Shown: positions 26,515 through 37,114 of the stretch, piece by piece
Numbering within the stretch: position 1 is the first letter of the stretch
Layout: the number at the start of each line of letters is the position of its first letter
Source of the DNA: Rathayibacter sp. VKM Ac-2857
GTDB taxonomy: Bacteria; Actinomycetota; Actinomycetes; Actinomycetales; Microbacteriaceae
DNA length: 64,000 nt
Assembly: GCF_013205025.1 (NCBI RefSeq)
Contig: NZ_JABMLE010000003.1
Location: 651,332 to 715,331 of the forward strand
Direction: 5' to 3'
The notes under the pieces: generated by a model
Told to the model about the DNA's origin: nothing
Databases searched by the model: none
What the model saw: only the letters and a program-made list of their open reading frames with translations
Translations under genes and position numbers: made by a program

Positions 26515-26706
26515 CTACTCGAGCGGATACGCGCGCCCGTTCACCAGCAGGGTGTCGCCCGCGGCGCTGTCCGGCCCGATGTGGTCCTCGAGCGACGCGG
26601 CGGCCGTGTCGGCGGCGGCGCCCTGGGCGACTGCTCCGGTCGAGAGCAGCAGGCCGCAGGCCAGTGCGGTGATCACGGTCGTGCGGTTGCTGGGCATGCG
26701 GTTCAT
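26515..26706 (-). CDS. small secreted protein, unknown
   Basis: This is a 63-residue ORF with a convincing signal peptide (NRTTVITALACGLLLSTGAVAQGAAA). The mature part is only about 32 acidic residues, ending LLVNGRAYPLE. It starts at the ATG at 26704-26706 and ends with TAG at 26515-26517. It matches no family I know. It is upstream of, and on the same strand as, the Ig-like protein, separated by about 180 bases. Confidence 0.5.
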   Translation of the reverse strand: MNRMPSNRTTVITALACGLLLSTGAVAQGAAADTAAASLEDHIGPDSAAGDTLLVNGRAYPLE

Positions 26707-26859
26707 CGGCGTCGTCCTTGGCGTCGTGGCGGTCGCCGCCCCGGGGTGTGGGAGCGGTTTCAGAACGCTCCGAGCCTACGGCTCCGACCCGATGCGCCGC
26801 CTGGCACCTTTCTGGGGTTCCCCTGTGCGCCTTCTGGTTCGGCAGCACGGAGGCCCCGG

Positions 26860-27549
26860 TCACGGACGTGCGGAGATCGTGTCCGACGCTCGGCTCGTAC
26901 TGACGATCTGATCTCCGAGGTCCGGGGAGAGCGAGCGGGCGACGAAGACGAGCGAGCGACGGATGTTCTCGGGACGGCGGTCGAACACGGACTCGTTGTG
27001 AGCGAGACGGTTCCTGACATCTCGTAGGTCCGTAAGGGCGGCATGGATCTTCACACGATCGGTGCCGGGCCGGTACGCCCGATTCAGGGCCGGTACCCAG
27101 AGCGTCTTCTCGTGGAGCCCGTCCGAGAGGTACGTCCAGAAGCCGAACATCAGTTCCGCGATGACCTTGCCGCGGGGCGTCCGCCCGCCGGCGGTGTACC
27201 TCGCGTACCTGCGGGCGGTCTTGATCGCGGAGCGCGGGGTCGCGTTCTTGTCCTGAGGCACACCGTGAGAGTCGAGAGCCAGGTGCACGGGCAGTAGTTG
27301 CTCATACGTCGCTTGCTCGATCCAGTCGCGGCCGTGAATGGCAGGGTGGGCGAGCAGCGCTCGGTCGTAGGCGTTCCGCAGTCCTACCTCGAGGTGACCG
27401 AGGTCGTGGAGCAGCTCCGCCGACAGGCGCGCGTTCCACTCGTAGAAGGCGAGAGCGCGAGCGTGGTCACCCCCTGCAGCCCGCACATATTTCGCGAAGC
27501 GCTCGACAGTGAGCCATTCGACGACCCATGGTCCAGCGCTGCTCGGCAT
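26860..27549 (-). CDS. Abi-like protein with a HEPN RNase motif
   Basis: This is a 229-residue protein of the Abi_2/AbiF-like group (PF07751). WLTVERFAKYVRAAGGD and ALAFYEWNARLSAELLHDLGHLEVGLRNAYD form the typical N-terminus. The C-terminal part has IAELMFGFWTYLSDG, then LRDVRNRLAHNESVF, in which R-N-x3-H is the HEPN ribonuclease signature. Such proteins cause abortive infection or growth arrest by cutting RNA and are kept inactive by an antitoxin. The ATG at 27547-27549 was chosen for the GGAGGG six bases upstream; the in-frame start at 27636 would read through the upstream region. No antitoxin protein gene is adjacent, but a candidate small RNA is divergently encoded directly upstream. Confidence 0.8.
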   Translation of the reverse strand: MPSSAGPWVVEWLTVERFAKYVRAAGGDHARALAFYEWNARLSAELLHDLGHLEVGLRNAYDRALLAHPAIHGRDWIEQATYEQLLPVHLALDSHGVPQDKNATPRSAIKTARRYARYTAGGRTPRGKVIAELMFGFWTYLSDGLHEKTLWVPALNRAYRPGTDRVKIHAALTDLRDVRNRLAHNESVFDRRPENIRRSLVFVARSLSPDLGDQIVSTSRASDTISARP

Positions 27550-27566
27550 CCTCCGCCCTCCCGGCG

Positions 27567-27673
27567 TACAATCGATCCATCGAGAGCCTTTGATGACCGA
27601 TATCGCCGCGGCGACACGTCCCTCTGGCCACGACACGGGAACCCCGGTATCAGGCTACTGACCCGGGGTTTTC
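27567..27673 (+). ncRNA. candidate small RNA divergent from the Abi gene
   Basis: On the plus strand a consensus-like -10 box TACAAT (27567-27572) is followed about 68 bases later by a canonical intrinsic terminator. The terminator has stem AACCCCGG (27640-27647) and CCGGGGTT (27663-27670), an inner TCAG/CTGA stem and a T-run to 27672. This predicts an RNA of about 95 bases from near 27579. No ORF occupies it. Structured RNAs upstream of abiF-type genes have been described (the abiF RNA motif), and this may be a relative acting as the RNA antitoxin. No -35 box is obvious. Confidence 0.45.
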
Positions 27674-27730
27674 CTCTGCCCGCCCTGTCGCCCCGTGCTG
27701 CCGCGCGCACGCCCGCCGTAGGCTGGCCGG

Positions 27731-28582
27731 ATGACGTCCCGGGTGCGCCTCCTGCTGGCCTCGTCGCATCCCGGGCCGACCGTCACCGTCACCGTGCTGG
27801 CGACCGTGCTCGCCGCCGCGTCCGGGCACGCAGCAGGGATCGTCGTCCTCGTGGCGCTCGCCGTGTTCGCCGGGCAGCTCTCGATCGGGCTGGCGAACGA
27901 CTGGATCGACGCCGACCGCGACCGCGCCGTCGGCCGCACCGACAAGCCCGTCGCGCTCGGCCGGATCAGCGTCGGCGAGGTCCGCGCCGCCGCACTCGGC
28001 ACCGCCGCCGTCGCCGTCGTGCTCTCGCTCCTGCTCGGGCCGGTCGCCGCCGTCGCGCACCTCGTGCTCGTCGCCGCGGGCTGGGCCTACGACGCCGGGC
28101 TCAAGCGCACCGCGTTCTCGGTCGTGCCGTTCCTCGTCGCCTTCGGGCTGCTCCCCGTCGTCTCCGTCGCGGCGGGCGGCGGGCAGCTGCCGGCCTGGTG
28201 GGCGATCGCCACGGGCGCGGTCTTCGGCTTCGCGATCCACTGCACCAACGTGCTCCCCGACCTCGTCGACGACGCGGCGACCGGCGTCCGCGGCTTCCCG
28301 CACCGCCTCGGCCTGCGGCTCTCCGGCGTCGTCGCCTTCGGCTCGCTGATGCTCGGCGCGGTGCTCGTGCTGCTCGGCCAGGTCGTCGGCGACGATCCGG
28401 TCGGCGGCGCGGGAGTCGTCCTCGCCGTCGTCGCGACCGTCGCGGTCCTCGTCCTCGCGGCCGCCGGCATCCGCCTGGTGCTCACCGGCCCGCCGACCCG
28501 CACGCTGTTCCGCCTGGTGATCGCCTCCTCGCTCGTCCTCGTCGTCGAGCTCGGCCTGGCGGGCGCGCGGCTGGTCGCCTGA
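27731..28582 (+). CDS. UbiA family prenyltransferase
   Basis: This is a 283-residue integral membrane prenyltransferase with about eight or nine helices. Both Asp-rich motifs of the family are present: NDWIDADRDRAVGRTDKP at residues about 56-73 and NVLPDLVDDAATGVRGFP at about 172-190. These bind Mg and the prenyl diphosphate. UbiA-type proteins make quinones, hemes, carotenoid modifications or decaprenyl-phosphoribose. The FAD monooxygenase that follows, convergently, might act on the same lipid, but the orientation argues against an operon. The precise product cannot be assigned from sequence. Confidence 0.85.
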   Translation: MTSRVRLLLASSHPGPTVTVTVLATVLAAASGHAAGIVVLVALAVFAGQLSIGLANDWIDADRDRAVGRTDKPVALGRISVGEVRAAALGTAAVAVVLSLLLGPVAAVAHLVLVAAGWAYDAGLKRTAFSVVPFLVAFGLLPVVSVAAGGGQLPAWWAIATGAVFGFAIHCTNVLPDLVDDAATGVRGFPHRLGLRLSGVVAFGSLMLGAVLVLLGQVVGDDPVGGAGVVLAVVATVAVLVLAAAGIRLVLTGPPTRTLFRLVIASSLVLVVELGLAGARLVA

Positions 28583-28609
28583 GCAGCCCCGGCAGCCCGA
28601 CCAGCAGCC

Positions 28610-29797
28610 CTACGACCACCGCATCGAGTACACCCGCGCCAGCAGGTCCGAGGTCGGCAGCGCCAGCAGCGCCCGCAGCAGTCCCTCGCGCCCGAGCAGC
28701 CCCGCGCCGCCGGCCGGCCGCCCCGCCGCCATGTTCAGCTCGGCCTGCCGCGCCGCCCGCCGGGCCACCCGCATCCGCCGCCGGGCGAACGCGGGGAACG
28801 GCCCTGCCGAACCGCTCCGCACCGCGTCCGCGAGCAGCGGCGCGAGTTCGGCCGCGTCCAGCCAGCCCAGGTTCATCCCCTGCCCGCCGATCGGGCTGAT
28901 TTCGTGCGCCGCATCCCCGATCAGGACCACCCGCCCGACGCCGATCCGCTCCGCCGCCCGCCGCCGCACCTGGAAGCCGCTGAGCATCGTGCAGGTCGCC
29001 GGGTCGGGCTCCGCGCCGGTCCGCGCCCGCACCACGGTGCTGAGCGCCAGGGCGGCGACCGGATCGGGCGCCGCATCCGGCCGCCACGCGGGCGCCACCA
29101 GATCGTCACCGGCGAGCGCCACGTAGCGCCGCCGCCCGCCCGGCAGCGGGAACGACTCCACCACGCCCTCCGGCCCGACGTCGACGAGCGCCGACGACGC
29201 CCGCGCGGCCGGCTCCGGGTCGGCGAAGTCGCCCATCACGTAGGAGTCCGGGTAGTCGCGGCCCGTGCTGCGGATCCCGAGCAGCTCGCGCACCGCGCTG
29301 CGCGCCCCGTCCGCGCCGACGACGAAGGCGGCGCGGACCGTCACCGGCGCACCGTGCTCATCCGCCCCGGTCGCGTCGACGTGGTCGCGCCCGCGGGCTA
29401 GCCCGGTCAGCGTGACGCCCGAGCGCAGTGCGTCCGGCGCGACCTCGCGAAGCCGCTCGCGCAGGATCGACTCGGTGCGGTGCTGATCGAGGGTGACCAC
29501 GTACGGATGCGTCCGCGAGGCCCGCGCGAACGACAGCGCCCCGAGCACCCGGCGCCGGCTCACCGCGACGCCCTCGGCGACCCGGACGCCCTCGGCGAGG
29601 ATCCGCTCGGTCGCGCCGACCTCGGCCATCGCGTCGAGCGAGGGCGGATGGATGCCGATCGCCCGCGAGCCGGCGGGCACCGCGGTCCGCCGCTCCCAGA
29701 CCTGCACGTCGACCCCGCGGCGGGCGAGCAGCGCGCCGAGCAGCACGCCGACCGGTCCGCCGCCGACGACCAGCACGTCGGTCCGCTGCAGGCTCAT
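28610..29797 (-). CDS. FAD-dependent monooxygenase (PHBH fold)
   Basis: This is a 395-residue flavoprotein. Near the N-terminus is the Rossmann fingerprint [21 protein letters not shown] followed by the ribose-binding acidic residue in VQVWERR. The middle motif [16 protein letters not shown] is the DG motif of class A monooxygenases. The late [22 protein letters not shown] is the GD motif contacting the flavin ribityl chain. Such enzymes hydroxylate aromatic or isoprenoid substrates with NAD(P)H and oxygen. It starts at the ATG at 29795-29797; longer frames upstream lack support. It is convergent with the UbiA gene. Confidence 0.85.
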   Translation of the reverse strand: MSLQRTDVLVVGGGPVGVLLGALLARRGVDVQVWERRTAVPAGSRAIGIHPPSLDAMAEVGATERILAEGVRVAEGVAVSRRRVLGALSFARASRTHPYVVTLDQHRTESILRERLREVAPDALRSGVTLTGLARGRDHVDATGADEHGAPVTVRAAFVVGADGARSAVRELLGIRSTGRDYPDSYVMGDFADPEPAARASSALVDVGPEGVVESFPLPGGRRRYVALAGDDLVAPAWRPDAAPDPVAALALSTVVRARTGAEPDPATCTMLSGFQVRRRAAERIGVGRVVLIGDAAHEISPIGGQGMNLGWLDAAELAPLLADAVRSGSAGPFPAFARRRMRVARRAARQAELNMAAGRPAGGAGLLGREGLLRALLALPTSDLLARVYSMRWS

Positions 29798-29939
29798 CCC
29801 CCCATGCAAGCAGACGCGCGGGAGCGACAGGCCGGAGCAGAACGTCACGGCCCCGAAACAGCCCCGGCATCTGCGCTCCCTAGCCTGGCCACGGTCTCCG
29901 CGGTCGGCGCGGAGCACGACGCCGCTGAACGGGGCACAC

Positions 29940-32117
<2,178 letters not shown>

Positions 32118-32169
32118 AGCGGCCGGGGCGGGTCGGGCGGCCGGGACGGCCGGGGTAGGTTGGGCCGTC

Positions 32170-33692
32170 GTGTCCGTCCCCACCTCCCCCGCCGCAGGCC
32201 TGCCCGCCGGGCCCGCCGCCCCGCGCCGCGCGATCACCGTCCTCGACGCCCTCCGCTCGCCGCGCCAGCTCTCCCGCGAGGTGCTCGCCGGCATGGTGAC
32301 GACGCTCGCGCTGGTGCCCGAGGTGATCTCCTTCTCGGTCGTCGCGGGAGTGGACCCGATGGTGAGCCTCGTCGCCTCGATCGTCCTCGCCCTGACCATG
32401 TCGATCCTCGGCGGACGCCCCGGCGTGATCACCGCGGCCGCCGGCTCCGTCGCGCTGGTCATCGCGCCGCTCGTCTCGGAGCACGGCGTCGAGTACGTGC
32501 TGCGACGGTGATCCTCGCCGCGGTCATCCAGATCGTCTTCGGCTTCGCCGGTCTCGCGAGGCTGATGCGGTTCATCCCGCGCTCGGTGATGATCGGCTTC
32601 GTCAACGCGCTCGGGATCCTGATCTTCCTCGCGCAGGTGCCGCACGTGATCGATGTGCCGTGGATCGCTTACGCGCTCTTCGCCGCGACCCTGCTGATCA
32701 TCTTCGTGCTGCCCCGCTTCACCACCGCGGTGCCGGCCCCGCTCGTCGCGATCGTCGTCGTGACGGCCGTCGTCATCCTCGCGAACCTGGCCGTCCCCGA
32801 CGTCGCCGACGAGGGACCGCTGACCGGGCAGCTGCCCGGCATCACCCCGTTCCTGGTGCCGCTGGACCTCGCGACGCTGCAGCTGATCCTGCCGACCGCG
32901 CTCAGCGTCGCCTTCGTCGGCCTGATGGAGACGCTGCTCACCGCCAAGCTCGTCGACGAGATGACCGGCACCCCCTCGCACAAGGGCCGCGAGTCCTGGG
33001 CGCTCGGCGTCTCGAACCTGCTCGCCGGCTTCTACGGCGGCATCGCCGGCTGCGCGATGATCGGCCAGACCGTCCTCAACGTGAAGACCGGCGGCGCGCG
33101 CACCCGGATCTCGACGATCGTCGCCGGCGTCTTCCTGCTCGCGCTGGTCACCGGGCTCAGCTCGGTGATGGGCCGCATCCCGATGGTGGCGCTGGCCGCG
33201 GTGATGATGATCGTCGCGATCAGCACCGTCGACTGGCACAGCCTCCGCCCCTCGACCCTGCGCCGGATGCCCGTGCCCGAGACGCTCGTGATGGTCGTCA
33301 CCGTCGTGGTCGTCGTCGCGACCGACAACCTCGCGCTCGGCGTGCTGGTCGGCGTGATCCTGGCGATGATCCTCTTCGCCCGCCGCGTCGCCCACGTCAT
33401 CGCGGTCGAGCGCGCCGTCGCCGACGACGGCGCGTCCGTCCGTTACACGGTGACCGGCCCGCTCTTCTTCGGCAGCAGCAATGACCTCGTCGACCGCTTC
33501 GCCTACTCCGACGACCCGTCCGCCGTCGTGATCGACCTCGGCCGCGCCCAGATCTGGGACGCCTCCACCGTCGCCGCCCTCGACTCCATCGAGACGAAGT
33601 ACCGCGACCACGGCGCCACCGTCACCATCGAGGGCCTCGACGAGCGCAGCACCGGCTTCCACCGCCGCCTGACAGGCCGCCTCGGCAGCTGA
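32170..33692 (+). pseudogene. SulP family anion permease with STAS domain, single-base frameshift
   Basis: The GTG at 32170 opens SulP-like helices (VLAGMVTTLALVPEVISFSVVAGVDPM, AAAGSVALVIAPL). This frame ends at a TGA near 32511 after EYVLRR. From 32504 the next frame continues without a gap in homology: ATVILAAVIQIVFGFAGLARLMRFIPRSVMIGF, the central transport helices, and a C-terminal STAS domain (VIDLGRAQIWDASTVAALD). Adding one C in CTG-CGACGG to give CTG-CCG-ACG restores a 507-residue protein reading EYVLPTVILAAV. The lesion is a single-base deletion around 32503-32506. It is either a real recent inactivation or a sequencing error. SulP proteins carry sulfate, bicarbonate or other anions. 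Confidence 0.85.
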
Positions 33693-33705
33693 CCCGGGAC
33701 GCCCC

Positions 33706-33953
33706 ATGCTGATCGATCATGTTGATCGATTAGCCCGCGCAGCGAGCTCCCCCATGTTGATCGAGTAGCCCGCGGAGCGAGCTCCCCCATGTTGATCGAG
33801 TAGCCCGCGGAGCGGGCGTATCGAGATCCACCACCGTCAGAACGCGAGTCTGCAGCCCCGCCCTGCTGACGATGGCAGGTCTCGATACGCCCCTGCGGGG
33901 CTACTCGACCAGCATGAAGGGGGCGCCGCGCATCCTCTCCCTCGACCAGCATG
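33706..33953. repeat. REP-like cluster, locus 2
   Basis: Three direct units of CATGTTGATCGA(G/T)TAGCCCGCG end in GGGCGTATCGAGATCC. After a spacer of about 65 bases the opposite orientation begins: GGTCTCGATACGCCCC, GGGGCTACTCGACCAGCATG and a degenerate CTCGACCAGCATGG. The whole is a large imperfect palindrome. It fills most of the gene-free stretch 33693-34050. Confidence 0.85.
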
Positions 33954-34050
33954 GCCCGGGTTGCGCGCCGGGAACCGAGTGGAGGAGCCTCGGAGGCCCC
34001 CGGAGTACGCTCGCGCGCACCTCTTCCGACGCTCAGCAAGGAGCACGACC

Positions 34051-34506
34051 ATGACCGACGACGCTGGCTTCACCCTCACCCGACTGTTCGACGTGACGCC
34101 CCAGGAGATCTGGAGCGCGTGGACCGACCCCGACGAGCTCGCCCAGTGGTGGCACCCGCGCGGGCTGACCACTCCGCGCGAGACGGTCGAGGTGGACCTC
34201 AAGGTCGGTGGCACGTACGCCTACACGATGGTCTCCACCGCGAGCGAGGAGACCTACCCGACCGGCGGTGTCTACCGCGAGATCAAGGCCCCCGAGAAGC
34301 TCGTCTTCACCTGGGGTGAGCCCGGCGACGCGGACGCGCCCGTCGTGACCGTGTCGATCCGCTCGGCCGGCGAGCTGACCCGGCTGACCTTCGAGCTGGC
34401 CGGCGTCGACGGCGAGAAGGGCGACGACTCGTTCTACGACGGCTGGGATCAGGCGATCGACGCGCTGGCCGACCACCTCGATCCGGCCGCCACCGTCGCG
34501 GGCTGA
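34051..34506 (+). CDS. SRPBCC / AHSA1-like domain protein
   Basis: This is a 151-residue single-domain protein of the START-like superfamily, Hsp90-activator AHSA1-like group. Its signature is FTLTRLFDVTPQEIWSAWTDPDELAQWWHP at residues 7-36. It continues with GGTYAYTMVSTASEE, GVYREIKAPEKLVFTW and the C-terminal helix FYDGWDQAIDALADHL. Such proteins bind hydrophobic ligands in a deep pocket; the ligand is unknown. The ATG at 34051 has AAGGAG eight bases upstream, so the longer frame from 33961 is not used. Confidence 0.85.
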   Translation: MTDDAGFTLTRLFDVTPQEIWSAWTDPDELAQWWHPRGLTTPRETVEVDLKVGGTYAYTMVSTASEETYPTGGVYREIKAPEKLVFTWGEPGDADAPVVTVSIRSAGELTRLTFELAGVDGEKGDDSFYDGWDQAIDALADHLDPAATVAG

Positions 34507-34615
34507 GCCCTCCTCCTCGAGGCTCGAGGCCGTCAACCCCCTGTGGCCTATGCCGCGGCGCGGGGTTGTCTGGTGGGCCCGGCCTCTCCGCGAGGCAGGG
34601 AGAGACGGAGGCGCC

Positions 34616-34810
34616 TTGACTGCGCACACCACCGGGACCACCAGCGACCGCATCGCCGCCATCGAGACCTACGCCGACGACGCCGGCTGGCACAACCGCA
34701 TCGCGGGTGCCGCCGTCCCGCTCACCCGCCACGACTCCCGCGAGGAGGCCGAGAGCGTCGGCGCCGAGATCGCGCAGCAGCGCGGCAGCGGGCACCGGGT
34801 GCTCGCGTGA
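34616..34810 (+). CDS. small DUF2188-like protein
   Basis: This is a 64-residue ORF starting with TTG at 34616 (GGAG five bases upstream), reading MTAHTTGTTSDRIAAIETY. The rest resembles DUF2188: GWHNRIAGAAVPLTRHDSREEAESVGAEIA, with the usual R/K-D-S-x-E-E-A helix. Its stop overlaps the start of the amino-acid permease (GTGA), so the two are coupled. Its function is unknown, but the tight coupling suggests a link with the permease. Confidence 0.6.
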   Translation: MTAHTTGTTSDRIAAIETYADDAGWHNRIAGAAVPLTRHDSREEAESVGAEIAQQRGSGHRVLA

Positions 34811-36138
34811 GCGCGACCGACCGGCAGAACTCCACCGGCGAGAAGCGCACGTCGCTCCGGCGCCGCATCACCGGTCCGCTGCTCTACTTCTTCATCCTCG
34901 GCGACGTCCTCGGCGCCGGGATCTACGCGCTGATGGGCACCCTGTCGGCGGAGGTCGGCGGCGCGGTCTGGCTGCCGCTGCTGGTCGCCCTCGGCCTGGC
35001 GCTGCTGACCGCCGGCTCCTACGCCGAGCTGGTCACCAAGTACCCGAAGGCGGGCGGCGCGGCCGTCTTCGCCCAGCGGGCCTTCCGCCGCCCCATCGTC
35101 TCGTTCCTGGTGGGCTTCGCGATGCTCGCGGCCGGTGTCACCAGCGCCGCGGGCCTCTCGCTCGCCTTCGCGGGCGACTACCTCGGGACCTTCCTCGACG
35201 TGCCGGCCGTGCCGACGGCGATCGTCTTCCTGGTGCTCGTGGCCTGCCTCAACGCTCGCGGGGTGGCGGAGTCGCTGCTCAGCAACACGGTGATGACCGT
35301 GATCGAGGTCGGCGGGCTACTGATCGTCATCGTCTGCGTCGCAGTGATGGTCGCGGCCGGCGGCGGCGACCTCGGCCGGACCGTCGAGCTGAGCTCCGAG
35401 CAGGCGCCCGTGCTGGCCGTGCTCGGCGCCGCGATCATCGCCTACTACTCCTTCGTCGGCTTCGAGACCTCGGCCAACATCGCCGAGGAGCTGCGCGACC
35501 CGAGCCGGATCTACCCGCGCGCGCTGTTCGGCGCGCTGATCACCGCGGGCGGCGTCTATCTGCTGGTCGGCCTGGCCAGCTCGATCGCCGTGCCCGCCGA
35601 CGATCTGGCCGGCTCCTCGGCCCCGCTGCTCGACGTCGTGACCGCGAGCGGCGCGGGCGTCCCGGCCTGGCTGTTCAGCGTCATCGCGCTGATCGCGGTG
35701 GCGAACGGCGCCCTGCTGACGATGATCATGGCCAGCCGTGTCACCTACGGCATGGCGAAGGAGGGGCTGCTGCCGGGCGTCCTCGGCCGGGTGCTGCCGA
35801 AGCGGCGGACGCCGTGGGTCGCCATCGCCGTCACGACCGTCGCCGCCGCGCTGCTGACGCTCGTCGGCGATCTCGCGACGCTCGCGCAGACCGTGGTGCT
35901 GCTCCTGCTGCTGGTGTTCATCAGCACGAACGTGTCGGTGCTGGTGCTGCGGCGCGACCGCGTCGAGCACGAGCACTTCCGGGTCTGGACCGCGATACCG
36001 GTGCTGGGGGTCGCCTCCTGCGTCCTCCTGCTCAGCCAGCAGGAGCCGACGGTCTGGCTCTCCGCCGGGGCCCTGCTCGTCGTCGGCGTGCTGCTGCACC
36101 TGATCACCCGTCGCCGGGGCGCCCGCACGGACGCGTGA
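34807..36138 (+). CDS. APC family amino acid permease
   Basis: This is a 443-residue, 12-helix transporter of the amino acid-polyamine-cation superfamily. The first helix motif GDVLGAGIYALMGTLSAEVGG contains the unwound substrate loop (GAGIY). Helix 2 has LLTAGSYAELVTKYPKAGGAAVF. Helix 6 is IIAYYSFVGFETSANIAEELRDPSRIYPRAL, the classic APC consensus. The start is GTG 34807, overlapping the previous gene. The lack of a long C-terminal domain places it with shorter bacterial APC transporters. The substrate is unknown. Confidence 0.9.
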   Translation: MSATDRQNSTGEKRTSLRRRITGPLLYFFILGDVLGAGIYALMGTLSAEVGGAVWLPLLVALGLALLTAGSYAELVTKYPKAGGAAVFAQRAFRRPIVSFLVGFAMLAAGVTSAAGLSLAFAGDYLGTFLDVPAVPTAIVFLVLVACLNARGVAESLLSNTVMTVIEVGGLLIVIVCVAVMVAAGGGDLGRTVELSSEQAPVLAVLGAAIIAYYSFVGFETSANIAEELRDPSRIYPRALFGALITAGGVYLLVGLASSIAVPADDLAGSSAPLLDVVTASGAGVPAWLFSVIALIAVANGALLTMIMASRVTYGMAKEGLLPGVLGRVLPKRRTPWVAIAVTTVAAALLTLVGDLATLAQTVVLLLLLVFISTNVSVLVLRRDRVEHEHFRVWTAIPVLGVASCVLLLSQQEPTVWLSAGALLVVGVLLHLITRRRGARTDA

Positions 36139-36207
36139 CCGGACGCGGTCAACCCCTTCGTTCCTCGCGCCGGATCGCGTGGGATGGAGGGAACGGAAGG
36201 AGACACC

Positions 36208-36546
36208 ATGTCGAACACCCCCTCTCGCGAGGACCTGCCGCTGCCCGACTGGAACGACATCCCGCTGGGCACGCTCGCCGAGCGGATCCGCCCGCTCGAC
36301 GAGGAGGCGCTCACGACGCTGCTCGCCTACGAGGAGGCGCACGGCGACCGCCTGCCGATCACCGTGATCGTCCGGTCCCGCCTCGAGCAGCTGCGCGGCG
36401 GAGCGGAGCCTGCGGGAACCGTCGCCGAGGAGCTGCCCGAGGTCTCACAGTCGTCGTCCGGCTCGCGGGTCGCCCCGCAGACGGCGGCGACGCCCTCGGA
36501 TCCGGCGCCGCACGGCCTGGACGCGGCGCGCCAGGAGGACCGCTGA
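36208..36546 (+). CDS. hypothetical protein, conserved-looking N-terminus
   Basis: This is a 112-residue soluble protein. The start is the ATG at 36208 with a GGAAGGA Shine-Dalgarno. The first 70 residues are structured and acidic (DLPLPDWNDIPLGTLAERIRPLDEEALTTLLAYEEAHGDRLPI), predicted helical. The last 40 are a disordered Ser/Pro tail. I do not recognise the fold. Codon use is native. The guanidine-III aptamer begins 70 bases after its stop, so the exporter behind it is separately controlled. Confidence 0.65.
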   Translation: MSNTPSREDLPLPDWNDIPLGTLAERIRPLDEEALTTLLAYEEAHGDRLPITVIVRSRLEQLRGGAEPAGTVAEELPEVSQSSSGSRVAPQTAATPSDPAPHGLDAARQEDR

Positions 36547-36616
36547 CGCGACCGGATCGCTGCCCAGGGCCTGCCCAGGGCGCGGTGACAGGCTGGCGGG
36601 AGCCGATGACGGCGAT

Positions 36617-36659
36617 CCGGACGAGGGAGCAGTACCCGGCAGCACGACAAGACTGACTC
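36617..36659 (+). promoter_or_regulatory. guanidine-III (ykkC-III) riboswitch aptamer
   Basis: The sequence contains the near-invariant blocks CCGGACGAGG (36617-36626), GTACCCGG (36632-36639) and ACAAGAC (36647-36653) of the guanidine-III class, in order and at normal spacing. GAGCAGT at 36627-36633 can pair with ACTG-A-CTC at 36652-36659, with one bulged A. That gives the class-specific pseudoknot. The gene behind it is an SMR exporter of the guanidinium type, as expected for this class. Confidence 0.9.
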
Positions 36660-36672
36660 GAAGGAGTGAGTC
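36655..36672 (+). promoter_or_regulatory. Shine-Dalgarno-sequestering hairpin of the riboswitch
   Basis: GACTC (36655-36659) can pair with GAGTC (36668-36672), leaving AAGGAG, the exporter's ribosome-binding site, in the loop. GACTC is also the 3' strand of the aptamer pseudoknot, so the two structures exclude each other. Guanidine binding would free the ribosome-binding site, giving an ON switch at translation. Confidence 0.7.
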
Positions 36673-36675
36673 GTC

Positions 36676-36990
36676 GTGTCCTGGATCGTCCTGATCGTCT
36701 CCGGTGTCCTCGAGGCCGTGTGGGCCACCGCCCTCGGCAAGTCGGAGGGGTTCACCCGCCTCTGGCCGACCGTGATCTTCGGAGTCGGCGTCGTCGCCAG
36801 CCTGTCCGGGCTGGCCTACGCGATGCGCGACCTGCCCACCGGAACGGCCTACGCCGTCTGGGTCGGGATCGGCGCCTCGCTGACCGTGCTCTACGGCATG
36901 TTCTTCGGCGGCGAGGGCTTCTCGCTCGTGCGCACGCTGCTGGTCCTGGGGATCGTCGGCTGCGTGATCGGGCTGAAGCTGCTGCACTGA
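36676..36990 (+). CDS. gdx: SMR family guanidinium exporter (Gdx/SugE type)
   Basis: This is a 104-residue protein with four transmembrane helices. The small multidrug resistance signature includes the catalytic glutamate at position 13 (SGVLEAVWATALGKSEGFT), and GTAYAVWVGIGASLTVLYGMFFGGEGFS is characteristic of the Gdx/SugE subgroup. These proteins work as antiparallel dimers exchanging guanidinium for protons. The preceding guanidine-III riboswitch supports this substrate strongly. Start GTG 36676 follows AAGGAG at 36661-36666, the element masked by the riboswitch hairpin. Confidence 0.95.
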   Translation: MSWIVLIVSGVLEAVWATALGKSEGFTRLWPTVIFGVGVVASLSGLAYAMRDLPTGTAYAVWVGIGASLTVLYGMFFGGEGFSLVRTLLVLGIVGCVIGLKLLH

Positions 36991-37114
36991 GCCGGCGCCT
37001 TCCCAGGCGACGTTCCGCGCCAGCGCATTGCAGGAGAACGATCGTTCCCCTAGGCTCGGGACCCCAAGGGAGAGCGCCGGTACGGCAGGTGCTCCCCGTC
37101 CCGAAGGAGGAACC

